NCBI RefSeq assembly: GCF_022605165.1
Contig: NC_063076.1
Span: forward strand, 248,001-312,000
DNA length: 64,000 nucleotides
Source: Purpureocillium takamizusanense
Lineage: Eukaryota; Ascomycota; Sordariomycetes; Hypocreales; Ophiocordycipitaceae
Reading direction: 5' to 3'
Under the pieces are notes generated by a model that had not been told where the DNA came from, searched no databases, and worked only from the letters and a program-made list of their open reading frames with translations. A program made the translations under genes and the position numbers. Below are positions 32,859 to 42,214 of this stretch, piece after piece. Every line of letters starts with the position of its first letter. Positions within the stretch are counted from its first letter, which is position 1.

Positions 32859-34433
32859 ATGGCGGCCCTCGATGACCTGTTCGCAGCTGACGCGAAGCTT
32901 CGGGCTCTGGCCGACGACTCCGATCAGCTTCAGGATGCCCGCCGCCGCTTCGAGACGACGCCACCCGTGTATAGGTCCCGTCCTTCGGTCGAAATCACCC
33001 AACTTAATAGTCCAGGCCCGGCCACCGAGGGGGAGCGCAGACTTCGCGATGGAAGGGCTCGGCTCTTCTTTATTAAGAACCACAGGGCCAATTCGTGGCC
33101 AGATTGTCAATTTAGGCAGCAAAAGTCTGCAGAGGTCGGTTTTCGCATCGAGAAGTGGCGGAAAAGGTACGGCCCGCGTTGCTACGGAATGTACGACGAC
33201 ACGGAGATTGCGGAGCTCGTGGTCCGGGAGCGATGGCGCGAGTGGGGTATTTGGAGCGAGCATTGGGAGCGCGAACCCGAGGGTCGTTGGAAGACTGATG
33301 TCGTGGTACCGGTCGACGACTCTCGTCCTGAACTTGACGCCGAAGCGGGGGCGGAAACCAGTGATGGATGCAGCTCTCGGGACCACCAAAGCTCACCCGG
33401 ACGGGAGCGGGAGCCCGTGCAAACTGCACGAGGCTGCGACGACGATAACTCGCGCCCTTACAACCTCTTCCTCCTCCTGGTTGGCGTCGAGCGTCAACGC
33501 CTGCGATACAGACTCGGCACCAGCGTTGATCCTCACGACATCAACACGCAAGCCTACAATGCGGTGAAAGAGCAGTGGGAGCGTGAGGGCATCTGGCGGA
33601 CGACTTGGGGAACCCTGCCGGGGATGACCTGGAAGCATGAGCATCTCCTGAAGGATATCATCGACGAGGAGGCCTGCCTCACGTTGGAGGAGCTCGATCA
33701 TACACGATACTACTCGAGCACGGAAGTAGTGGCGGCCTTTTACGGTGCGGATGACTCCGGTACGGGGACCCCACGCTCTGTTCGAAGCGCGTCGCCAACT
33801 CAGGAGCCGCAAGACGCAAAGTCGCCATATGCATTCGACTGGAGTCCGACAGGGCCTGTGCAAGGCGGTCCAGAGACGACGAGCCTCCCACCGATCCGCT
33901 TTCCAGCGTCTCGCGGTTTATTTGACCCGATCGAGCGTGTCCAGAGTCCTGATGGCAAATGCGACAAACGCCCGGGAGACGGCCCCGATGTCGAGGGTGA
34001 GACAGAGTGGTCCAGGGAGCCCGACACGTCCGACATGAACAAGACCTCGGTGCAGATATCTCGGCAATTTTCCTCTCCCACTCTCGGGGCTGACCGTGTC
34101 GTCACTCGACCGTCGGACAAGGTGGCCGGCGCAAACGGCCCGGTCGGCCACGAGCATGACGGGTCGCATCCGGAAATGGCACCTTCCCCGCCTCTGGAAA
34201 ACACGGTCAACGCGAGAGGCAGTCCGGCAGACCTGTCTTTGACTGTCCGGAAGTCGCCCAAGAGGAAAAGGGCTTCAAAAACTGGCCGCGAACAGCCCGC
34301 GACCCAGGCACGCCCACCGTCGCCCAACTGCGAGGGACCAAGGCGGCGGAGTAAGCGCCTCGCCGCAAGGGAAACGACCGCAAGCCCGGTTTCAAAGGGC
34401 CCTCGACGTGGGAAGCCCAAGGCCGGACGATGA
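32859..34433 (+). CDS. GIW-repeat protein B (uncharacterised, two W..GIW..W repeats)
   Basis: Single exon, 524 residues from M-A-A-L-D-D-L-F; this ATG is chosen because the bias starts here and the start matches paralogue A in layout. Repeat one: C-Q-F-R-Q-Q then R-E-R-W-R-E-W-G-I-W-S-E-H-W (near residue 125). Repeat two: A-V-K-E-Q-W-E-R-E-G-I-W-R-T-T-W then M-T-W-K-H-E-H-L-L (near 245). The second half is disordered and ends with several Lys/Arg clusters (K-S-P-K-R-K-R-A-S-K, R-R-R-S-K-R-L), strong nuclear signals. Its partner, FHA-kinase B, follows on the same strand 1 kb downstream. The family function is unknown. Confidence 0.8.
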   Translation: MAALDDLFAADAKLRALADDSDQLQDARRRFETTPPVYRSRPSVEITQLNSPGPATEGERRLRDGRARLFFIKNHRANSWPDCQFRQQKSAEVGFRIEKWRKRYGPRCYGMYDDTEIAELVVRERWREWGIWSEHWEREPEGRWKTDVVVPVDDSRPELDAEAGAETSDGCSSRDHQSSPGREREPVQTARGCDDDNSRPYNLFLLLVGVERQRLRYRLGTSVDPHDINTQAYNAVKEQWEREGIWRTTWGTLPGMTWKHEHLLKDIIDEEACLTLEELDHTRYYSSTEVVAAFYGADDSGTGTPRSVRSASPTQEPQDAKSPYAFDWSPTGPVQGGPETTSLPPIRFPASRGLFDPIERVQSPDGKCDKRPGDGPDVEGETEWSREPDTSDMNKTSVQISRQFSSPTLGADRVVTRPSDKVAGANGPVGHEHDGSHPEMAPSPPLENTVNARGSPADLSLTVRKSPKRKRASKTGREQPATQARPPSPNCEGPRRRSKRLAARETTASPVSKGPRRGKPKAGR

Positions 34434-35453
34434 TGAGGCTATTAAGAAGAAGAGTGCTGGCCGCACAGATGTTCCACATTTTTCTGGGCCTGCGCCCCGC
34501 CCCCATGCCATACCAGCACTACTCGTTGAGAAACGTGGCCGAGGCACTATACCCCAAGCTTCGCCGGGAAGCTGGTGGCCCACGACGTGCGCCGACGACG
34601 AATTTAGGCAGGCATTGGTTGATAGTTAAACCCTTTCGTTTGGCCGATAGGATTAGTGCAGGGTGTCAGCTCCATTTCGAAGCGGGCGGCAGATACCAAA
34701 CAAGCTTCAGTCTAAACCTCAGTCTTCAGTCTCTATGGAATTCCCAGCGACATTGAAGCTTCCACAAAGGGGTGAATCAATCGAGAATACTTTCGCGGCG
34801 TCGATGATTCACTTCCTCACTTCCCGCGGGCCTGGAAGCACAAGGTACTGAGCAGTAAACAATGTCTTTGACTGCTCCATGAAATGCGCCCTCTGTGTCT
34901 AGCCGCCAAGCCTGTACTTTCAAATGCGCTGCGCCCCCCGGCACGTAGTACACGGCGGCGCGTAGTCCTTATGCGATGGAACAGTATACTTCGTACGTCT
35001 AGGCCGCTAACAAGACGACCAAGCCGAACGGCCATGAGCAGGATTCGCCCCCCTGGGTGAAACGACGCAGCCGCCTGTGCATCTATGTTGGCCCGACATC
35101 ATCACGCCGCAGTCGCAGCGTCACGTTGCGGCACAGCCCGCGGCTATGGCCCGCGTTTCAGAACACGGCGCGTGCCAATAGCTGTCGCTCAGCAGCCGCT
35201 CTTCCACGACATGATGGTCGTAGCTGCCAACGGGCGCTAAACGATAACGTGGATTCGAACCACTCCGCCCAAAGTGCAATTCTACGACAGTGGCTGCAGG
35301 CGCGTTCCATGGAGCGAATACAAAAGGGAGATGCTTTGCACCGCAGAAATGACATTGCTACTTCTCTCCAGGCTCCCTGATCCACCTCTCACGCAATATC
35401 TTAAGCTTGTCGTAAACCCCCTACTGTTTCCCCAGCCCTCACCTGTTTTAGTC
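34434..35453. other. Intergenic region between GIW gene B and FHA-kinase B
   Basis: About 1 kb with no coding bias; lower GC than the genes around it in the part near 34600-34800. A tRNA T-loop-like string at about 35253 was checked and dismissed. Confidence 0.45.
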
Positions 35454-37596
35454 ATGGGCGAAAGCGGACTGCCGTTGCGACCGCCCTCCTTGGCCCTCTT
35501 CTCTCTCGTGTCCAAGACCGAGGCTGCAAAGGAGGTTGTGGCACACCCTGGAAACCGGCATCTAGTATGGAAGCGAGACAAGGGCGATCTCGCACTTGCC
35601 ATCGGACACGTTCGATCCACCGTCAACTCCGACACACTGGCTTCAATCGGACGAAATGCCGACGTTCTCATCCATAGCGGAACTATAAGCCAGGTCCAAT
35701 GTGCCTTCGAATTTGAGGCAAAGACGGGTCACATCGTCTTGTATGACAGATCCCGGCTGCAGACGACTCAGGTATTCGGGAAACGCTGCGCGCCGTTCAC
35801 GAGGGAGTCGCGCTCCATGGTCATCGCAGGGGGGGACGACATCCAGCTAGGCTTCGGCGGCGTCGACAGCAGCGTCTACCTCTTCGAGCTTCTCTGGCAC
35901 GCCACCCAGGCGGACATTACCGCCCGCGTCGCCAACCCCGTGAGGCTCCGGGACAATCCTCGCCTTGCCTTGACCGCAGATGAAATCGACCTGGGTCCGA
36001 CGCGGCTTGAGACGCCGCGTCACGGGATGCAGACGCGAATACACGTACCGGTCACGCGAAGGCCAAACTACCAGACGGTGGCCCTGATTGGGGAAGGTGC
36101 CTTTGGCCGCGTGCACCAGGCCATGGATAAGGACCAGGGAGTCATGATTGCGTTCAAGGTGCTCAGGGCGCCTGCCAAGGACACCTCGGCGTACGAAGAA
36201 TGGTGGTTCAACCTGAAGCGCGAGGTTGAGACGCTTCACCGCGTGCATCACGTAAGGGACGCAAACCCAGCATGTGATGATGTGAGACTGACGCGGCCTG
36301 CTGCAGAAAAATGTCATATCCATCATTGGTACCGAGAACCTAACCACAAACTCCCCACGGCTGTTCATGCCACTCATGGACGGAAATCTCGAGCAGCTTG
36401 CAAAAGAATGTGCCGGGCAGGAATCGGATCTCTGCGGCGCCATGACCCACGAAATGCTTCAGGCGCTCGACTACCTGCACGTGAACAGCGTCATCCATCG
36501 TGACATTAAGCCGGCCAACATCCTCTATAAACGCGAAAAGGATAAGAGGTTCCGCTTCGTCCTGGGCGACTTTGGCCTATGCAACAACGCCAACATGGCC
36601 GAGACGTGCGGTCGAGGTACACCTCTCTATATGGCCCCCGAGGTCCTCGGTGTCACCCAATTCGAGCAGTCGTCACGTTCGGACATATGGTCACTTCTTG
36701 TCACCATAATATGGACACTCGACCAAGACGGTTTTCGAAAGGCCTCCCATGCCCTGCCCGGCCCTTGGAACGCCCCAAGCGGAATGGAACAATGCTGGAA
36801 GCTAGTCCAGGCTACGTCCCATGGCCTCCCCAAGTGGAACGCAATGTGTAACATCGATCCCTCTCAGCGACCGTCGGCAGCCGAGTTGCTATGCTCGAAC
36901 TATAACGGCCAAGGCCTTGTCACCCCGCGACGACGGATTCCGTGGGTTAAGGTGACCCCTCCGGAGCCGGCGGCTACACCCAAGCCGCCGGCACAGGCCG
37001 CTGCACCCAAGGGGTCGCCACAGGCGGCTGTACCCAAGGGGTCACCACAGGCGGCTACACCCAAGCCGTCACAACAGGCGGCTAACCCCAAGCCGTCACC
37101 ACAGGCGGCTAACCCCAAGCCATCGCCACAGGCGGCTAACCCCAAGCCATCGCCACAGGCGGCTACACCCAGACCGTCGCCGCAGGCCGCTGCACCCAAG
37201 CCGTCGCCACAGGCGGCTACACCCAGACCGTCGCCGCAGGCCGCTGCACCCAAGCCGTCGCCACAGGCGGTTACACCCAGACCGTCGCCGCAGGCCGCTG
37301 CACCCAAACCATCGCCACAAGCTAAGCCAATTCAGAGAAAGGGGACCGACATGATGGATTATGAAATGACACCGCAGGTGCCGGCGCGATCAAACGGCAA
37401 GAGCTCTTTACAAGGGCTCATGCCAGGATGCTATCCTCACGAAAACACGCCGTCCAACCTATCGCCACCGTCTATGCTAAACCGCACGCCTCGCTCGCTC
37501 CGCAACGACGGGAAGGACCTCGGCCCGGTTTCTGATAGGAACCAGTCAGGAAGTGACGGTAAGCGTTCGCGGAGCTTTCGTAAAATGTTTCACTAG
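35454..37596 (+). CDS. FHA-like Ser/Thr protein kinase B with repeat tail
   Basis: Exons 35454-36251 and 36307-37596, 695 residues; the 55-nt phase-0 intron follows H-R-V-H-H, the same site as in kinase A. FHA-like part about 50-155 (S-I-G-R-N-A-D-V-L-I, I-S-Q-V-Q-C-A-F-E). Kinase domain from about 206: G-E-G-A-F-G-R-V, Lys235 (A-F-K-V-L), K-R-E-V-E-T-L, Asp332 (H-R-D-I-K-P-A-N-I-L), DFG Asp354, Y-M-A-P-E. All key residues are intact. From about residue 490 to 605 there are about fourteen 8-residue repeats of the type P-K-P-S-P-Q-A-A, then a Ser/Arg-rich basic end. Kinase A lacks this tail. The start is set by S-L-A-L-F-S-L matching kinase A. Confidence 0.9.
36985..37325 (+). repeat. 24-bp coding minisatellite in kinase B
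   Basis: About fourteen near-identical 24-bp units, each coding P-K-P-S-P-Q-A-A or a close variant (P-R-P, N-P-K, P-K-G). The low divergence suggests recent expansion or homogenisation. Confidence 0.9.
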
Positions 37597-37795
37597 TCGG
37601 CACGAGTCGCTATAGTCGTTATTAGCTGGGAGGCTTAGTATAAGGTCGCGCGTCAAATGAGGAGGAAGGGATATAGGGCTCACAGCATAGAGATGCACTC
37701 TGACAGCTCTTCTATGTATGATATATGGTGATGGTGAAGAGAATAGGATGGGCTTATCGTATATGGTTGCATAACGGAAGGCATCGCGGGCACCG

Positions 37796-37893
37796 TATGC
37801 ACTGTAGGCAGGCATGGCAGGCATTGCGGGCAGGGCAGGGCAGGCATGGCAGACATAGTAGGCATCATGGGCATCGGGGGCATGGCGGGCAGG
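37796..37893 (+). repeat. GGCAT-type short tandem repeat
   Basis: Irregular 9-12 bp units around GCATGGCAG and GCATCGGGG between kinase B and abfB. A related array is at 41505. Confidence 0.6.
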
Positions 37894-38020
37894 GTAGGCT
37901 TATTGATTCATCATCTGCTCTTTTCTATATACACCAAGCAGCACGAGCTAAACGAGGGAGGAGCAGGTATATACCGGAAGTGACTGGCCAGCTACATATC
38001 CTCGCAGCCCGCAGGCATGC

Positions 38021-39547
38021 CTACGCCCAGCCGTCGCTGACCATGAAGCTCACGTCGTCGTTGAAGAGGGTCGCGGCGTCAAAGACAAAGGGGCCGCCGT
38101 TGCTGGCAATGTGCATGACGCTCCTGTAGTGGCGCCAGTAGCGGGTGGGATAGCTCCAGGACCGCAGGGAGGTGCCCTGGCCGTTGAGGCTGATCTGGGG
38201 GCAAAAGGTGGCGTCCTCGGCGAAGAGCTTGCCGCCGTCGTTGCGGTCGAGGCGGAGGGCGTAGTTTGCGTGGCGGATGAAGCTGCCGGGCGAGTCGTTG
38301 GACTCGAAGGAGAAGCAGGCGCCGTTGCCGAGGCCGGCGCGGACGGTCCAGCTGGCGCGGCGCTTGAGGTCGTCGCCGCTGGACGAGGTGACGTCCTGGA
38401 TCTGGACGTCGGAGCCGCTGTGGGCGACGTAGCTGCCCCTGCAGCAGGCCGTCGTGGCCCGCAGCGAGATGGAGTAGCCGGCGTGCAGCTTGGGCCCGCT
38501 GGTCAGGGACGTGGTGGCGTACCTGGCGGCCACGATGTCGGCCTGCACCTTGTTCTCGGTGTCGTCGCCCGGGTACCCGCTGGTCATGACGCCCTCGTAA
38601 AAGGTGCCCTGCGCCCAGTTGCTGTTGTCGCCGCCGATGCCCAGGATGATGGCGCCCTCCTTCTTCATCGGGTCGTAGCCGCCGTCCGGCCGCCTGCCGT
38701 CGTAAAAGGTCGACAGCTGGCCCGACGCCCCGTCGCCGCCGCGGATCGCCCACCGGCCCGGCTTGCCCTTGACGACCGCCGTCACGAAGCGCGACGTCAT
38801 GCTCGGGTCGCCGTCGTTGTTGTCGTGGCTGAAGCCCGAGAAGAGCCCGTTCTCCAGGTCCGCCATGATCCACGGCCCGTTGCCGGCGCCCGTCCCCCGG
38901 TTCCCGTCGCCGCTGCCAAAGTAGATGGCCTCCATGTGCCCGTTGCCCGTGTCGAGCGAGTTGGTCTCGGCGTTGCCGTAGTCGAAGCAGCACGCCCTGT
39001 TGTGGTGCGTCCCGTCCAGCACCGCGTACATGCCCTGCGCCCCGTCCCCGGTGGCCGTCAGCTTGGCCTCGTTGTTGCGGTAGCCCGTAAAGGGCGAGAT
39101 GAAGACGCCGTACGCCTTGTGCCCGCCCAGCGTCACGGGCGCCCCGATCGCGCTGGCCAGGTAGTCGTAGCCGTTGCCGTTTGGCCCCCTGGCCGCGCCC
39201 CCCGGCGGAGCCTGCGTCAGGTGGTTGCCGTTGCCGGACTGGTCGTAGATGATGGTGATGAGGCACGTCGTGCCGGCGCAGAACGAGTCCTGCGACGCGG
39301 CGTTGGCCACGCCCCCGGCGGACATGGGCGTGATGTCCTTTGTAGACCCATCGGAGCCGCGCGACACCTGGTACAAAGGCCCCGAGTAGTGGCTGTACAG
39401 GGCGCGGGTGGTGCCATGCGCAGCTACGCACGGCGTGTTGCCAGAGGCGTATATGTCGCAGGGTCCGGCGTTGGCAAGAGAGCTCGCGGCAACCAGGGCC
39501 GCGGCAGCGAGCACCTTGGCCCGGTTGAGGCTTGGGCGAGTGGACAT
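38021..39547 (-). CDS. abfB: Alpha-L-arabinofuranosidase B (GH54-CBM42)
   Basis: Secreted enzyme that releases L-arabinose side chains from arabinoxylan and arabinan. Single exon, 508 residues, the family length. Signal peptide 1-27 ending A-N-A, mature start G-P-C-D-I-Y. The GH54 domain has D-L-E-N-G-L-F-S-G with Glu232 as expected nucleophile and G-I-G-G-D-N-S-N with Asp307 as expected acid/base, by comparison with the characterised Aspergillus AbfB. The vicinal Cys-Cys (R-A-C-C-F-D-Y) is present. From about residue 350 the CBM42 arabinose-binding domain begins (G-Y-S-I-S-L-R-A-T-T) with R-H-A-N-Y-A-L-R-L. No XlnR-type box was found in the 350 bp upstream. Confidence 0.96.
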   Translation of the reverse strand: MSTRPSLNRAKVLAAAALVAASSLANAGPCDIYASGNTPCVAAHGTTRALYSHYSGPLYQVSRGSDGSTKDITPMSAGGVANAASQDSFCAGTTCLITIIYDQSGNGNHLTQAPPGGAARGPNGNGYDYLASAIGAPVTLGGHKAYGVFISPFTGYRNNEAKLTATGDGAQGMYAVLDGTHHNRACCFDYGNAETNSLDTGNGHMEAIYFGSGDGNRGTGAGNGPWIMADLENGLFSGFSHDNNDGDPSMTSRFVTAVVKGKPGRWAIRGGDGASGQLSTFYDGRRPDGGYDPMKKEGAIILGIGGDNSNWAQGTFYEGVMTSGYPGDDTENKVQADIVAARYATTSLTSGPKLHAGYSISLRATTACCRGSYVAHSGSDVQIQDVTSSSGDDLKRRASWTVRAGLGNGACFSFESNDSPGSFIRHANYALRLDRNDGGKLFAEDATFCPQISLNGQGTSLRSWSYPTRYWRHYRSVMHIASNGGPFVFDAATLFNDDVSFMVSDGWA

Positions 39548-42214
39548 ATCGTGGTGGGGAGACGTTGATTGATTCAGGAAACCAAAGACACGCGCAAGAG
39601 TGTTTTCCAGATCATCAAAGACAAAAGTTGAGAACGGCCTCCGAAAAGTATCTCTGGGTCCTCAGCGCAACACCTGGGTTACCATCGTCTTGTCATCCAC
39701 GTTGTCTTATAAGAAGCTCATGCATGGTATCAACATCATGGGGAAGGGGACCTGGCAACGGGCTGTGCAATTATGTACAGCTGCAAGTGCCACCTGCTTC
39801 GCATCATGGGATTCGGCGTCTCCAGATGTTACTGAACCCGGTATGATCGGCCGAGATCACTCCGCCCGAATGGGTGCACCGGCCGACTTGTTTCTTTGGC
39901 CCAAGAAGGTCCTCGTGATGCGTACGTTACAAAGTTCCCGGCTTACTGGTAGACCCTGACCGGGTGTAGACTACGAGTAGTGCATGTTGTCCAACTAGCG
40001 GCCTTTGAACTTCCTAGCGAGTGGGTGGTGCGTGTGGCCAACGCAACGGCGGAACAGCCGCCCAACTGGCCGAAGACATGATGCTAAAGAAAGCGAGAGC
40101 GAAGGAGAGAGAGCGAGAGACAGAGAGAGTTGGTGCCAACATGACATGGAGAGTGCCAGCGAACCCCCCTGTCCTCGGGCCTGAGCTCGGGGCCGGGTCA
40201 AGGAGGTGAGGAGATAGGTTGCCATGTGAGGTTCCGGAACCCGTGATACCCTGCTCGTCCAACCCGGCCCAAGTGTCATTGGTGCGCTTGAACGCATAGT
40301 CCTCTTGGACGTTTCTCGAACAAACACGAGATGGCCTCTCCGGCGACTAAAAAGAGGCTCTCAAGACATGGGGGACGATAACAACGCCATGTTTCCCCGA
40401 GACAGGCCTTGCAGCCGATGTGACATCCTGCATCGTGGTCTTCGTGGCGGTGCTTGACATCATCGTTCCCCCCATCAACGGGCTTCGTTGCCTGGCAGGG
40501 CAAGTGCTCTAGTATATCCGAATATCGCATAGCTGGCTGGTGGGCTGTCTGATGGGGCCGAGGCAAATCCACCTCCACATCTCCCAAACGCCCTTGCAGT
40601 CCAAGAGCGAATCCGCACCGTGGTTTGACGATCCGTGTTTTGCAACTCCCGCCGCGCAGTCAACAAGTGCCGGTGATTCTACTAGCATTTACCGCTGCAC
40701 CCCAAGCCTGGGGCCAACCAATCGCCCCCATGTGGCTGGACTGGTGACGAGTCGCAAAATGCGCATGGTGCGGCCGAGACCGCAGAGGCTAACGTGGGCC
40801 GCCAAACGATCCGACACGTTGGCTAAATGGGCCGATGGGTTTGCGCAGCAAGACAAGGCTGACCCGAGGGCATCGGGCCTTGTCCGCATCGGCTATTGGG
40901 GCTTGGCTGAATATGATATACTGCTTCATCCCTTTTGCAGGCAGAGCAAGTACTCACAGCGCGCACCTACTCCAACCCACCGCCGGGCGTGTCAGTTTTC
41001 GATTGGGCAACGCATACTAACGTTACTCTGTCGTTAGTAACGAATGGAGCAACTTGGGTTCGGGGTTCGTTGTTAGTCCCGGCTGTTAGGTCCTGAGTGG
41101 GAGCGGTGTGCCCACGTCACATGGCGATGCCGATCTCTCGAACCCTGTGGGCACGCGAGCAATTGTAACAACAGCAGGTGACCGTGAAACCAGTTCGCCC
41201 CAAGAAGCGATGAAATAGGGTGCAAACGTCCGATCGGGGGTTTTCAGACTCGGTGCGCCGTCATGTTGCGGCATCTTGCATCTCCAGAGTCATGCTAATT
41301 GTTATCGGGACGTGCTATTGGGATCACCACACATCTTCTATTTGGCTGCCACGGATCGAAGGGCCTTGAAGTGGCAGCCGGGACTGCATAGACAGTGGAA
41401 GGTATCGTAGCGGCCTTCTGCTACAGCAATGGGGGCATTGCCGCTACCCGCTAGGCTTTGGTAGCGATAGAAGCTATCGCGGGCTGCCGGGCTGCGCCCA
41501 GCGATAGGAGGCATCGCAGGCATCGTAGGCATCGCAGGCACCAGAGGCACCAGAGGGGCAGAGGCATGAGAGGCAGAGCCGCCGACGCATGGCAACAATG
41601 CATGCTGCGATGGTGTCAATTATGACAGCGGCACGCCGTGGCTGCCATGCGCCGTGATGTAAACATTGAAGCAATCGCGAGCAGGCCCCCTCGCGCCGCA
41701 TCTTCCGACACATCCCACCCCAGGCCACTATACGCCGCCCTCAGCGAGCGGGAGCGCCGGTGGCAATGCGACTACAAATATGCGATCTGATCTCTGCGTG
41801 CGTCTTCACTCACGATGGCGTTGCACCATAGCGGCAGCTACGTGTATCGCATATCACGATGCAAGTGCTGAACCCAATCGTGCCTCTCGGAGTGTCGCGA
41901 TGCCCCCCACAATGGTAGTCAACGGGCGTCGCGACCTCAAAATCTGCCTACTGCAGTGTGTATACTTCGTGCCATGGGGACAGGACCAGACGAAATCGCA
42001 AAGCCTTCTCGGCGATTGTATATTGAATGAACGTCGTCCCGTCCGACAGGCGGCTTCCTCGCGCCCACAAAATCCAGCCCAGCACTCCCGTACGTCGTGT
42101 TTTGTTACGCTATGCCCTCTAAACGCCGAACCCGAAATACACCTCGCGACCTTCTACTCTTACAATCTCTTTCGCGGCATGATCGGAATGCAAAACGCGA
42201 AGAACGGGGGCAAA
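39548..42214. other. Long intergenic region
   Basis: About 2.7 kb without a supported gene. It holds a GAGA-rich stretch at about 40088-40130, an inverted repeat near 41017-41041 and a short tandem array near 41505. A 786-codon frame open on the plus strand from 41666 is mostly the mirror of the LMBD1-type gene. Confidence 0.5.
41505..41580 (+). repeat. GGCATCGCA-type short tandem repeat
   Basis: About seven irregular 9-bp units (GCATCGCAG, GCATCGTAG, GCACCAGAG). It resembles the array at 37796. Confidence 0.65.

Noticed and set aside
35240..35320. tRNA-like T-loop string (GGTTCGAATCC) on the minus strand
   Set aside because: No matching acceptor stem about 60 nt away and one T-stem mismatch; D-arm absent.
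38111..39568. A 485-codon plus-strand frame
   Set aside because: Mirror of abfB; composition is Val/Ala/Arg-rich without motifs.
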